Assembly: GCA_022749755.1 (NCBI GenBank)
Contig: CM040444.1
Coordinates: 15,524,274-15,588,273, forward strand
Source: Azadirachta indica
Taxonomy: Eukaryota; Streptophyta; Magnoliopsida; Sapindales; Meliaceae
DNA: 64,000 nucleotides
Direction: 5' to 3'
The translations under genes were made by a program, and so were the position numbers. Shown piece by piece: positions 1 to 11,830 of this stretch (position 1 is its first letter; each line of letters opens with the position of its first letter). The notes under the pieces are model-generated. The model saw only the letters and a program-made list of their open reading frames with translations. It searched no databases and was not told the DNA's origin.

Positions 1-945
1 GGAATTGAAAATCTGTGAAGGGACTATTGGTTGGAATAATCGAGACATAAGGTCTAGTTGGGGAAGAGTCGTTGACCCGCTGTGGTTTAGGGCGGTAGGG
101 AACGTGCACTGTCCTACAATTGTAGGGAATGCCTTTGGTTGTAAGGTGATTTTTGGCCCTTTAGAAAATGAAAAATCAGAGGTGTGGGGCCACCGCCAAC
201 TCAACGGGACAATGCCCTTTAAAATCTACGGGTGAAAGGGAGGTGGATGGGTAGACTTAGAATGAATTGTGGTGTGCTTAATCGGTGATCGGTCCCTCAT
301 CACCAAAAATATACAAAACGTTATGCCCTCCAACTAAGGGCATTGTTGATCTAAATCAACCAATCAGGTGGTAGACACGTGGCCCTCTGATACCACCTGT
401 GGCCGACTCCCACGTGAAGGAATATGCACCCTCACTCCTTGGGATCCATTCAGTCGATGATGGGATGTGTTGTACAATATTTCTCATTAAACACCTACGC
501 TTCTTTATTATTTGGGTCATACTATGTTATCATTGCAATAAATCCCAATAAGTTTTATCAAAATGATGGCCCTCAAAAATATTGATTATTAATTTTATTA
601 TTTCAATATCAATTATTTTTTTTAAAAAAAAAAATTCATGTGATGTGAGCGTTTTAAAATTCTAAATTTCTTGCATTTTTTAATTGTTAAAGTAAAATGA
701 ATTCATTAAGGGCATTGATTTAATTTGTCCTCGTATATCATCAACATCATTAAGTAGAAATTAAAGATACAACTTTTTGAGCTAATAAAGAGTCAACATT
801 AAACTTCAAATTGGGAAAAAAAATTTTTTTCTTCACTAATAATCTTGCTTATTACATAGTGAATACATACCCAAAAACTTAGATAACAAGATGTAAAATT
901 AAACCACCCCCCATGAAGAAGAGAGAAAAAATATAGAGTAGGTGT
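1..945. other. Left-edge intergenic DNA, no gene recognised
   Basis: The first ~240 bases are less AT-rich than what follows and one + frame is open from 5 to 235, but the 76-residue product matches nothing I know. CACGTG/ACGTG cores lie near 376-382 and 410-416, which could belong to a promoter of a gene outside the window. From about 480 to 900 the DNA is AT-rich and includes the probable 3' UTR and downstream flank of the P450 gene, which is read leftward. Confidence 0.4.
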
Positions 946-3491
946 TTAGTTAGGAGATAGAAAATTGTTTGCATTTTCAAGAAGAATAGACATCTTTTTT
1001 GATAGCGTTGATTCTTTCCAAAATCTGGTCGGTAGTCCTCGTTTAGGGACTGGAAATGGGCCATACAGAATCCCATTTTGAATGCCTACAATTTCCCACC
1101 TGCAAACGAGAAATTATAGAGCATTCACCCCAACAAAAACTAAAAGACAGAGTAGTAAAAAATTATTTAGCACATCCAGTGTTTGATATTTTGTGCCAAA
1201 GACCTAGTTAGTTAAAAGTTATACCTGAATTTGGTTACCAGATGGTGGATTAGGATGAGCATCTCCAGCTTGGCAAGCTCATTTCCAGGGCAAGCGTGCA
1301 CTCCATTTCCAAAAGGCGTGAATGTATTGGGTTTTGGGGCTACCTACATCCGCATCAGCCCACAACCAGAGAAAATGAATAAAGTTTGTAACTTTACCGT
1401 CCTATTGCACATGCACGCGTGCCTTTGTGGGTGTAAAAAATGGATGATCTAACACAATTCTAAATCATTTACTGTATTAATTCAATACCTCGAATCTAGA
1501 AGGGTCAAAATTTTGAGGGTCAGAGAAGAACTTTGGATTATGATGGATGTTCCTAAACAATGGCATCACTTTCCAACCCTTTGGGATGAGGAATCCTGTC
1601 CATTAAGCAAAACGGTTAATTTATTAAACCTCTTAAATGCTGTCAATTATCCGTAGGAAAATTATAGAGTTATAGAATCTTCTAGCTTTTGAAGTCCTCA
1701 CCGTTGTATTCAACATCAATAACTGCTTCCCTGAATGTGAAGGATATGATGCTTGCCATCCTCAAGCTTTCCAATATAAACTGAAGGTTCAAAAAGTATA
1801 CAGCTCAGATGTCATTTTCCTTATTCAGGCACTGTTTTTCAATTTCATTGCATTAATTATAGGAATACTTTTGAACTTACCCTATATGTATATGGCATTC
1901 TCTTGGCCTGTGCCCATGTTAAGGGCTTTTTGCCTCCATCATTTGACTCATATACTGCCGTTTGCTCTGCCTGTGGCAGTAAAAACCCACGATTAGATTA
2001 GCATGATTTCAGTCATTTGACAGAACTCTTTGAATAGTTGAATGGGATTATCTCTTATCTTTTACCTTAACAGCTTCTAGAAGTTTTGGGTTGTCTTGGA
2101 GGTATTTGAGAATCCATGTTAAAGCACTAGCAGTTGTGTCCTGAGCTGCAAACAGGACTCCAATCATGTTATCAGCAATTTGATGCTCTGTTAGAATCTG
2201 CCCCTTCGCATCTCTGGAGTTCAGAAGATGACCCAACAGATCCTTTTCTACAAGCTTCTTTTCCTTCCTCTCACAGATTATCTCACTCACAATTTTACTC
2301 AGCCTTTTCCTCGCCTTTTTTTTTAAATGGAGAATTTTCATCAGAAATAAACGAAGTGAAGCAAACAAACAAACAAATAATAACAGAACTACCAGGTTTA
2401 AATCTTAATAATTACCAGGAGAGCTTTGTGATATGCAGTCCCTGGAATGTTTGTCGGAAAGGAATTATAGCCTTTGTCTACTATGAGATAATTTTTCTTC
2501 AGCTTCTCTTTGTAGCCAGCGTCCAAGTGACCAAAAATGGATAGAATGCCGACATCAAAAGAGAACTGTAGAGGATCAAGGAAACCCACAAGTTAGCAAA
2601 GCTCACGATCCAAAAAAAAGAAAAAAAGAAAAAGAAAAAAAAAAACTAGAGGACCCATATTGCATGAATCAAAAAACTCTTAATGTTTTTAAAAACCATC
2701 AGTAAAAACAAAATATAATTCCAAGGAACCCCACTCTAAGAATATTGAATCATAACCCCTAGATTAAATATAATATATGTTCAAAAGCCAAAAAGGCTTT
2801 AATTCTATGAGCAACATGAGCTTCACACTAGAAACATGTTTAATTAAACAAATATAATATTAATTTATTTAACCTTTTTCATCTCTTTATAGGTGTTAAT
2901 AACTTGTCCACAGGCCCAAGATTCCAGGGCAGATATAGCTATGGCTTCCATGTCAGGAATCAGTTTCTTGATTCTCTCTGGGGATAGTGAAGTTTGGACA
3001 AGCTTCCTCAGGTAAGCATGGTAGTCTCCTTGGTGAAAGAATAGAGCAGAAGGGCCAATCATTTTCTCTTTGCTTTTAGGATACGTAGGCTTGAACAAGT
3101 TAGCATGAGTTACAAGCACAAACTTTGCAGCTTCAGGACTAGCCAACATCACACTGGGGCAGCCAAGTATGTGGGTTTTGAATATTTCTCCATATCTGAA
3201 AGAAAAGTACAAATATGAATCAATACATGCAGAAGAAAAGAGAAAGGGAAGAAAATTAAATACAGAGAGATATTAATTGTACCTCTTTTGCTTTGAGGCG
3301 AAGAAGGAATTTGGATCCTGAGAGTATATCTGAAGAGTCTCTCCAATATAAGGCCAACCCATTGAACCAGGAGGAAGCTTAACACATTTCATGCCTTCTT
3401 TCTTCTTTTTCGTAACTAGAAACACATATGAGAAAAGAGTGGAGAGAAAGAGGCACGTGCATAGTATGATAGCAAAAGAAGTCGTCTCCAT
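946..3491 (-). CDS. CYP707A4: Abscisic acid 8'-hydroxylase, CYP707A4-like cytochrome P450
   Basis: Catalyses 8'-hydroxylation of ABA, the committed step to phaseic acid, as an ER-anchored P450. Nine exons on the minus strand: 3491-3283, 3195-2874, 2565-2416, 2314-2066, 1970-1881, 1780-1702, 1595-1489, 1343-1225, 1099-946. All junctions are GT-AG and keep frame, giving 492 aa. An N-terminal hydrophobic anchor (about residues 5-26) is followed by KLPPGSMGWPYIGETLQ. The I-helix has FAAQDTTAS, the K-helix ESLR, then FDPSRFE, and the haem loop FGNGVHACPG with ligand Cys near residue 420. The central segment (HKALLARKRL, SEIICER) resembles Arabidopsis CYP707A4 more than CYP707A1/A3. Exon 4 has an unusual acceptor preceded by a poly-A run rather than pyrimidines. 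The ATG at 3491 starts the membrane anchor. Confidence 0.93.
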
Positions 3492-3680
3492 TAAAATGTA
3501 GCTAGCACCTCTCTCTCTCTCTCCCTCTCAGTGAAATTCTTCTTTTTTTTTTTTCCTTTATTTATTTGCTCACTGAGAAATCTTTACGAGAAGTGGAACT
3601 AATACTGAGAAAATGATTCCTAGTTAGCAAAGCTTTGTTGGTGGAATTATGAGTGTGAGGAAGTGAGGTGAGTTGGTGTA

Positions 3681-3690
3681 GTTTATATAG
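3681..3690 (-). promoter_or_regulatory. TATA box of the CYP707A gene
   Basis: On the minus strand this reads CTATATAAAC, about 190 bases upstream of the ATG. That is a normal TATA position if the leader is about 160 bases. A CT-rich tract (3505-3533 on the + strand) lies in the presumed leader. Confidence 0.55.
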
Positions 3691-4361
3691 AGATGCAAAG
3701 AGAGAGAGAGATGGAGAGAGACATAAAGAAGAATAGTGGATAGAGACAAATTAATTTGAATTTGGAAAGCAGATTTTGCCATTTGGAATGAAGTGATTTG
3801 CACAAAATTATCAGTGTGATGTTCATAGATATCCAACGTTACATCTAATATTTATTACATTTACTTATTAGATATCTATGAATATATAATTCCATTCTCT
3901 CTTCTTTTCCTTTTGCATTTAATCTTTTTTTTTTTGGGTGGCTTTTGACAAGACATATATACCCAAAATGATATTGAAAATTTCTTTTTATTTAAATTTC
4001 AAGAAGATAAATAAAAATGTAATAAAGAAAATAAAATGTATTTACCACTGTGAACAATATTTGTTTGTGGGATGACATCATTGCTCTCACTAAGTAGCAT
4101 GTGTGTACATGCTTCGTAAATTAATAATATTGAAATTATGAGTTGATAAGAAATTGTTACATATTGTTGTTGCTAATTTGTTCAATTGTTAAACTTTTTC
4201 AGAGTGATATATAAAGTTTTAAAAAAAAATATGGTTGCATTTCTAGTGGTAGTAGGTATAATATGAATATTAATATTGCCTAATTAAGATTAGAAGAAGA
4301 TGTTAACTTAATTTATATAAAAATTAGAGTTGAGTTTGTGAAAATCATAAGTAGAGAGACC
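3691..4361. other. AT-rich intergenic DNA upstream of CYP707A
   Basis: No coding or RNA gene is visible. It should hold the distal promoter of the P450 gene. No ACGT-type ABA element was found close to its TATA box. Confidence 0.4.
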
Positions 4362-4711
4362 ACTTGTGAAAATTCACAAGAACCACTCATACTATAATAT
4401 TTTCATTTAGTTTAATTATGTGTTAGTCGCTAAAAAAATGTTAAATGACTAAGATAACCTTTTTAACACATTTTAAGAAAATTGTGATCGTATTTTTTTT
4501 ACTCATTTATTTTTTCCTTTTCAGGTCTTAATTTATTAACCCAAATATAACACTTAAAATTTATATATATATATATATTTTTTGTTGTTGTTGTTGTTGT
4601 TATTATCATTATTATTATTTAGTATTTACTTTTTATGATTTATTTTTTATTTTTATTGAAAAATAGAAAGTAATAATTGTTGTTGTATGAAAATAGTAAA
4701 AAAAAATTTTA

Positions 4712-4747
<36 letters not shown>

Positions 4748-5094
4748 TTATTTTTATATTTTTTGAGATTTAATAGTATTCTTATCTTATTATTTTTATT
4801 GTAAAAATAAAATAAAATAATAATAAATTATATTTTTTTAATATTTCTATACAACAATAATTATTACTTTCCATTTTTCAATAAACATTTCATGAATTCT
4901 AAGTGTTATACTAGGATTAGGTTAAGAGTTAAAAAAAATGAATATGTAAGAAGAATAATAGGATTAGAGTTTCATTAATATGTGTTAATGAGACTGTTTT
5001 AGTGATTTAATGCTTTCTATAACCATCTACACACCATTAACTAGATCAAAATACTATAGTAACTAGGGAGATCCTTGTAAATTTTCACAAACTT
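4362..5094. mobile_element. Long inverted-repeat (fold-back) element
   Basis: The two ends are imperfect inverted repeats of about 200 bases or more. The left end (TTGTGAAAATTCACAAG...) pairs with the right end read backwards (TTTGTGAAAATTTACAAGG...). Inner arms pair again around 4538-4560 and 4893-4920 (AACACTTA). AATAATTGTTGTTGTAT near 4672 pairs with ACAACAATAATTATTAC near 4850. The loop is AT and ATT repeats. There is no coding capacity, as in a non-autonomous DNA transposon. Exact ends and a target duplication could not be fixed by eye. Confidence 0.6.
4706..4746. repeat. (ATT)n microsatellite
   Basis: An uninterrupted run of ATT triplets in the loop of the surrounding inverted-repeat element. 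Confidence 0.9.
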
Positions 5095-5775
5095 TATCTT
5101 ACCATTATTTTCATAAGCATCAAGAGAGGCACCTGAAAATAAGCAGATAAAATAGAGTTTTAACTGCAAAACATGGTTTCTTTGACTTCATTGTACGAAA
5201 TTTTACATGGGCTTAGTGCTTGCTATCTATCAAGGGTATATATATTTCTGATTTATGGTGATCATATCTTGATCTTTTGCTTTTGAAATATTGATGTTAA
5301 AATTTTGGTAATTTCATTATTTTTTGTATCATAATTTCAAGCATGTTTTGATCAAATAAATTTTGGACCACGGAAATTATTTTCACTCGGACCAAATTAA
5401 TATTAATTCTGGTGTTCAAACTTCATTTGCAAAAATTTATAAAAATTCTTATTTTTCATATTTATTTCTTAAAATTAATGTATCATGGATTTGCCAATTA
5501 ATATTTTAAAAAATAAAATTTATTTTAAATATGGTTGAAATCGAAATGTTAGTATTCTTTTAATTCATAGTTATAAAATTAAATTTATATACTTATATTG
5601 CTTTTTATTTCAAAGTAATTTTTTTATATACTTTGGAAATTAGTCAAAAACATATCATAGATGTTTATTTTTTTATTTAATTTTCTCTTTTTTTCCTAAA
5701 ATATAATGAATTACAACTCAAAAGATATACAAAATTTGTATTCTAATTTTATGGACATAACATTATCGAAATAAA
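5095..5775. other. AT-rich intergenic DNA
   Basis: No open frame of note, no repeat structure and no RNA gene seen. Confidence 0.4.
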
Positions 5776-5780
5776 ATAAC

Positions 5781-6217
5781 TATTTGGGAGGATAGTCTCA
5801 GGCCTATGAAATTAATGGGTTTCGTGCTAACTAGCCTGATGTTTGGTCAGTTCCAATACATCTTGTTAAATTTAGTTTAGAAAATATTCAAGTCGGGTGT
5901 TACATAAGTGAGTCTGATCGGCTAATAAGACTATCACTTGAAAGATTCCTTATGAGAGGGAGAAAACTAAAATTAATAGTTCTAATTTGAGGTAAATTAG
6001 AATTCTGCAAGATACGCTCCAGATTTTATCAGAATTTCTAATATTAATAGAATAAGGAAGTTAGCACCTCTATATATATGTCGCATTCTTTTTATGTAAA
6101 GACATTCAAGAATTCTTTTGAAAGAAGTAATAAAACAATTTTTTCTTTCGAACAAAGAAGTTGAGAGAATTCAATCTTTATTATGTGGTATCAAAGTCAC
6201 AAATTTCTATATCAACA
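5781..6217 (+). repeat. 5' LTR
   Basis: It starts TATTTGGGAG (ancestrally probably TGTTTG) and ends ATATCAACA. It aligns along its whole length with 8349-8785 with many substitutions, indicating an old insertion. A TATATATATG motif near 6072-6081 is a possible TATA region. Confidence 0.85.
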
Positions 6218-6919
6218 GTTAGCACCGTTTGTGGGGAAGCACATTTGAAAAACTATGGAGGAATAAAAAGTCGTTAGAAGGCATCGAACTGAAAGGATTT
6301 GTGAGGGAGACTCATCGAACTCCAATTGCCAACCACTCTCATTATAGCAATCCCAAGGATAAGAAGCTATCTATAATGGGGATGTAGACAATTCAAATCG
6401 TACAAAGGTTGGAAGAAAGTTAGTGCAAGTATTTGAAAAGAGAAAAATAAGTGAACATTTTAGAGAACAAGCATGAGTTAATTGAAAAAAAGATCGAAAA
6501 CCTTAAGAGGATAATTTAAGAAGCCATAATTAGGAGACAAATTTCGGAGAAGCCGCGATCGCTGGAAACAAAGAAAGCGTTACCCCACCTAGAGATCTGT
6601 GCAAACAATTGCTTCTGAGAATGTCAAAAAGTATATTACAAGCACAGAGCAATCATCATAGGCAGAAGTATGCACTAGTCTCTGAGGAAAGAGTTCAAGA
6701 CCAGGAACAAGCATGCACCGATCAAAATGAAACAACACCTTTGTGAGTTCAAGAGGAACTAAAGCACAGACCAATCAATTGTACGGCATGAGTCAATCTG
6801 GGGCAAAAGAATGCCTGAATATAGCATGAGTTTGCAAGATTAGAGAGCATATTTAAACCAAAAACTCAAAAAGAACAAGAAAAAGGCTACTCTTGAAAAA
6901 ACTTTGAACAACATAGACC

Positions 6920-7263
6920 CATAACTGATTAGCTGGTAAGTGGTTAATGAGGTTAGGCATAGATTTGTTGCAAGAGAAGCAAGATCAAGTGCTCATCAGG
7001 ATAGCTGCTTACCAACAATGGGTCGTAAAGTATTATAATAAGAGATTTCGTGCGAGATATTTTTACAAAGGAGACTTGATGCTGCGGCAAGTCACAGAAA
7101 ACATCAAAGTACTTAGTAAAGGAGCTTTAGGAGCAAATTGAGAAAGTTCGTACAAGGTGATTAGAATTGTTAAGCCAAGAGTTCATAAACTATAGCACCT
7201 AGATAGAAAAAAGGTCAAGAAACTATAGAACACGAAGATGCTGAAGAAATATTACCCTTGAAG
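6920..7263 (+). pseudogene. Gypsy pol remnant: end of integrase
   Basis: The stretch around 6947-7141 matches the well-known plant gypsy integrase tail: DLLQEKQDQVLIRIAAYQQ, then YYNKRFRARYF, GDLMLRQVTENIK and GALGAN. A TGA at 7139 and further stops downstream interrupt what should run on through SYKVIRIVKPRVHKL to KKYYP near 7260. It is non-functional. Confidence 0.75.
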
Positions 7264-7339
7264 AATCGTTGGTAAAAATATTTGAACATGATTCAGATCG
7301 CAACGATTATCTTGTTCTGATATCTTAGTATCCCAAGAG

Positions 7340-7860
7340 TTACTGTAAAAAAAATCTGACCACAATTTAAATCAAGCAACCATAATCAGAAAATTAATAA
7401 ATTTCGTACATTTAAGAGTTGTTGTAAAAAAGATATGATCACAGTTCAGATCAGATAACAGCGATTAGAAGATTAATAAACTTCGATTATTCAGCAAATT
7501 GTCATAAAAAGATCTGACCACAGTTCAGATCAGAAAATCAATAAATTTCAATATATTGTCATAAAAAGATTTGACCACAGTTCAAATCAAACAACGATAA
7601 TTGAGAATTTAATGGAGTTTATTTAGTTGTAAAAAGATCTGATCATAGTTCAGATCAGACAATGATTAGAAGTCATTTATTCAAAAAAATCGTTAAAAAG
7701 ATCTTACCACAGTTCAGATCAGGAGATTAGTAAATTTCACTTATTTAATTAACTACTGTAAAAAAAATTTGATCTCAGCTCGGATCAGATGATGAAATAA
7801 GTTTTTAAAAAAGTTGTTGTAAAAAAATCTAAACTTAGTTCAGACCACACAACAACCCAA
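7340..7860 (+). repeat. Array of eight hairpin-centred tandem repeats
   Basis: Eight imperfect units, spaced 57-79 bases apart, each have a 21-base core beginning near 7353, 7432, 7511, 7568, 7636, 7700, 7766 and 7826. The best core is GATCTGA, then CCACAGT, then TCAGATC: a 7-bp stem with a 7-base loop, preceded by TTGT(A/C)(A)TAAAAA-like sequence. The copy at 7568 has GATTTGA...TCAAATC, so both arms changed together. The array sits between the pol remnant and the 3' LTR, where Tat-type gypsy elements are known to carry variable tandem repeats. Confidence 0.8.
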
Positions 7861-8348
7861 AGAATCACAAAGTTTGTTTCATTTAGAAATTGGTCAGAGT
7901 CTAAGCCTTATGACAACCTCTGTTCGAGATTAGTAAAATCTATTCCAATCAAGAAACATAAAAAGAAAAACCTGAAAGTAAGCTCAAATCACAATGCGTC
8001 CCAGTGTGCAATTTCTATGTACTCCATATGATTTACTTGATTAAGACAATGAAAGAAAAAATATTGCAAGTAAACATTGATGTAACGTTAGTTAAAAACA
8101 AAAAAAAAATCAATTTAAGTATTAAAAAATCTGAGTACAAGAAACACAACTATCTAAATTCTTATTTATATTTTCTATATTTTTTTCTTACCAAAAAAAA
8201 ATCTCTAACTTAAGTTTCGAAGGGTTTTATCGATAAAATTGGCTTCCCTTGATCATTATTTGTTTTACAGGTTATCTATAATGGAGAGAAAAAATTGTTG
8301 TTGGATACCGAGGTTTAAGTCTATGGATCGTTTTTTAAGAAGGCTTGA

Positions 8349-8785
8349 TGTTTGAGAAGGTAGCCTCGGGCCCATAAAAATAATGGGTTTTGTGTTAACT
8401 AGCCTGATGCTTGGACTGTTTTAATACATCTTATTTGGGTTAGCTTAAGAAAGATTCTAGTCGAGCGTCATATAAGTGAGTCTGATTAGTTAATAAGACT
8501 GTCACTTGAAAGAATTCTTATAAGAGGAGAAAAACTAGAATTTGTAGTTCTAATTTGAGGCAAATTAGTATTCCACAAGATATACTTCATATTTTATTAG
8601 AATTCTTAATATTATTAAAATAAGAAAGTTAACACTCTTATATATATATATATATATATCGCATTCTCTTCATGTAAAGGCATTCATGAATTTTTTTGAA
8701 AGAAATAATAAAGCTTTTAAGTAAAGAAACGAGAAAATTCAATTTTTATTGTCTGCTATTAAAGTCGCAAATCTTTATATCAACA
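8349..8785 (+). repeat. 3' LTR
   Basis: It starts TGTTTGAGAA and ends ATATCAACA, and is the partner of 5781-6217. It contains a (TA)n expansion at about 8640-8659 that is short in the 5' copy. Confidence 0.85.
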
Positions 8786-8790
8786 ATAAC

Positions 8791-9322
8791 TTAAATGAAA
8801 TTTCAAATATAACATAGAATAACAAAATAGAAATATTAATTTTTTTCAACAAAAACGAAAACAATAAATAAAACAAGGCCTCGGTGTAAGAAAGGTAGCC
8901 ACAACAGAAGGTAAGGTCACAGATGATTCTAGCTATGTGCCAACTTTTTATTCTCTTTCAAAAATTAATAAAGCGAGAATATTCTTTTACCTATATATAT
9001 ATGTGTGTGTGTGTGTGTTTGTGTGAAATCTCGTGAAGAAGTTTAATTTATTTTTGCAAATAAATATGCCTAACAACTCTGAAAGTGAATATTGCGAATG
9101 GCATATATTCATGAAATATATATCTATAAACATAATTGTAATAAGATATTTTAATTAGCATCATTTCTTTTTTAATTCATAGAATTTGAATGATGAAATA
9201 GATTCTTAAATAAATAAGTAAAATATCCTGATGCTGATGTAAAACAACTATTTATAAAATAAATATTTATTTATTTTATAATTCAAATGGATTATGTGTA
9301 GTCATAATTTTAGAATAAATTA
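8791..9322. other. Intergenic DNA with (TA)n(TG)n repeat
   Basis: No gene seen. A compound TA/TG microsatellite lies at about 8993-9019. Confidence 0.5.
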
Positions 9323-9741
9323 GGATTCTTTTGGTATAACTTTACAAATAAAATATTTGGGGTAGACCTTTATAAGTATAGTGTCTATAAGTAAAATTTT
9401 TAATAAAAGTGTATTAATTGTTTAATTATTATAAATTTTTTTAAGAAATTTTAAATAATTATTTTAATAGACAAGTTTTTAATGTTTTATTTTAAAAAAA
9501 TAATATAAAATTTTTAAATAAAGTAAACTTTTTTTAAATAATTTTATCTTTTAAAAAGTTTGAAAAGTTTTACAATTAAAAGTCCGAATTTTGGACTCTT
9601 TCTAATAAAAAGAAAATAATTTTTTAAATTCCAAACAACTCTTATTTAATACCAATAAATTGGCATTTAAAAATTTAAAAATAGTTTTTATCATTAAAAA
9701 AATATTTTTGACTAATAAAAAAATTAAACTAAACCGAAACT
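9323..9741 (-). mobile_element. MITE-like element, family M1, copy A
   Basis: Reverse orientation relative to the best copy (22139-22563). Shared landmarks are a short T/A-rich body, the central AAAGTCCGAATTTTGGACT region with flanking AGAAAATAATTTTTTAA, the TTTTATTTTAAAAAAATAATATAAAATTTTTAAA block, and ends resembling TTTGGTATAA and AAACTAAACCGA. It has no coding capacity. Confidence 0.6.
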
Positions 9742-11430
9742 TAATCCTATTAATGAAAGGGCCACACTGTAATATATTAGATTGATATAGTCAAGATGTA
9801 ACTTCAGAAATTAGAGAAAAGGAAATAATTACGCCCAGAAAGACATCCCATATGCTATTCATTGATGTAGGATGCATTTTTGTATTTGAATTAGCTTTTG
9901 GCCAAATATATAGAAGGCAATAACATGCCAAATGATATATCAACCTTTCACAAATTAGTAGAAATATATTAAATGACATTTCAAATTAAAAATATCTAAA
10001 TTTTATAAGTTATGAACTCAAATATTTTATTTGACTTGATGTGAGCAATTTTTTTTTTCTAACTTTAATGGGAAGTAAACGAAATTTACAATGAGTCTAA
10101 ATATTTACAATGCGTTATTATAATCCTAATCTGTAAAGTTATGATTTAATTGTCAACAATATATAAACATGTCAATCCTATTTTTTTTTTTTTTTGTAAC
10201 AACCCAATCCTAATTAAACTGCAATAAAATAAATAAATTTTAAGTACCTAAAGGATCCAATTTTGGATAGTGTTATGATAATTGCCCCTTTGATATTGTT
10301 GATGTGTTAGGTTAGGTCAAATAATTTTCATTAATTAACAAACTACTCATAATTGAAGTTGAATATATAATATGTGTAAATTAATTCATTTTTATTACCT
10401 TTAATTTAAATAAGTAGTCCTTTCATCATGATAGGGATTTTTGGTCTTTAAATAGAAAAAGTTTTTGTTCATTGACAAACCAATAAATTAGGCTAATTAA
10501 ATCTTAAGACCAAACTTTCCTCAAATCACAACATCTAATGCTTTTATTTGATTACACTAGACTATGTAAAGTTGCGTTAATTAGTGAATCATCTTAATAT
10601 GGTAACTAATGAGGACTTTGACATTAAATTATTGTGTCTTCCCCTCTATCAAATAAATAGACCCATCTCTATTTCTAATTATAATATAAATAACACAATG
10701 CGTTTTCCGAATTTGAAAAGCTTAAAATGATAAACATAAATAATTAATTAAAAAATTTAAAGATTACGTAATTATATCAACCACATTAATCTTCATTGTA
10801 ATTCTTAATAACTTATACACAAAAATAAGTATTTTAATTTTATGCTCATGAAAATTAAATAAAGCATATTCATAGCTAGCATTTGATAGACTATATGTAA
10901 TAAGTAAAATTAAAGTAATCATCAATAATAATTGGAATCATCTTTTTTTTTTTTTTTTTTTTTTTTTGGTGGTGAGAATGGCAGCTGCCCCTACGTGGAA
11001 CCATTTTGGATACTTTTTTCCCAAAATTCCATACGGGTAAAAATAAAATGCAATGTATAAGTTAAATAATTAAAGGAGCATTAATTGTCCTTCGAAAAGG
11101 ACTACGAATTAAGACAGCAATGGCCAATTAATTATTTCATTCATTCACAACTCTCTCTTTCTCTCTTTCACTTATTAACCTTCACATGTTTATTATCACA
11201 AATTTGTCAAGTAAATGAATAATAGAGCATCTGAATTCGGCCCTTGCCTTGCTATTCTTGGTGCATTCTTTAATTTCTTTTAATTGCCATCAATTATACA
11301 GCCTCAGGAATGAACCACTTCTCGAGTACAATCTGTCTTGCACTTAGAATTCTACAACGAAAGTGCTTTCATTTCACAATTTTTTTTTTCATGCGTCTTT
11401 GTCTGCCGACATAAACTAAACCGTAGAATG
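9742..11430. other. AT-rich intergenic DNA, no gene
   Basis: No coding region is recognised. Long T runs occur at about 10175-10195 and 10945-10967. Confidence 0.4.
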
Positions 11431-11439
11431 TCTTACACT

Positions 11440-11830
11440 CTCTTAAAGGTTCAGCATTCAAAAATTTAACTTGAAATTTAAGATAAAATATTGTTCAAAC
11501 GGCAATGATGATGGTATAATTGTATAGAGCGTTCAATAAAAATTAAAATGATATTCACGATGATTTAAAAGGAAGATATTTGACGGTGATAAACAGCGGT
11601 GAATGGTATAGTTAGTAGTGATCAACAATGATAGTCAACCCAATTTTAAGTTACCAATAGAAAGATAACATGTGTATAGACTTTTGACATATGTAGAAGG
11701 ACAAATTAGTAATTATTGTAAAAAAAATAACAATTTTTATTAATAGAGATAACGTTAAGGGCATTAAGGTATTTAACAAAAAATAGAAAAATAATGAGGT
11801 ATTAAATCAAATAATGAGAGAGTACTGGCC
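11440..11830. mobile_element. Degenerate relative of the long-TIR element at 58.9 kb
   Basis: The text AAAAATTTAACTTGAAATTTA followed by GTTCAAACGGCAATGATGATGG, then repeated ATGAT/GATCAACAATGATAGTCAACC, follows the same order as the right half of 58907-59815. Ends and target duplication are not recognisable. Confidence 0.4.

Larger units (their letters stand above)
5781..8785 (+). mobile_element. Decayed, deleted Ty3/gypsy LTR retrotransposon
   Basis: Two diverged direct repeats of 437 bases (5781-6217 and 8349-8785) flank 2.1 kb. The target duplication ATAAC is present on both sides (5776-5780 and 8786-8790). Just inside the 5' LTR, TTAGCACCGTTTGTGGGGA resembles the TGGCGCCG-type primer-binding region of many plant gypsy elements. 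The only recognisable pol remnant is the integrase C-terminus at 6920-7263. Gag, protease, RT and RNase H are absent or unrecognisable, so the element is a dead internal-deletion derivative. A tandem array of hairpin repeats fills the 3' part before the second LTR. Confidence 0.85.

Noticed and set aside
5..235. 76-residue open frame at the left edge
   Set aside because: No recognised family, no splice context, and the first part is cut by the window.
6186..6198. TGGTATCAAAGTC as an initiator-Met primer-binding site
   Set aside because: It lies inside the LTR as defined by the matching 3' copy and the target duplications.
7340..7860. CRISPR-like repeat array
   Set aside because: Repeats are imperfect, spacers are similar to each other, and the setting is a plant retroelement.
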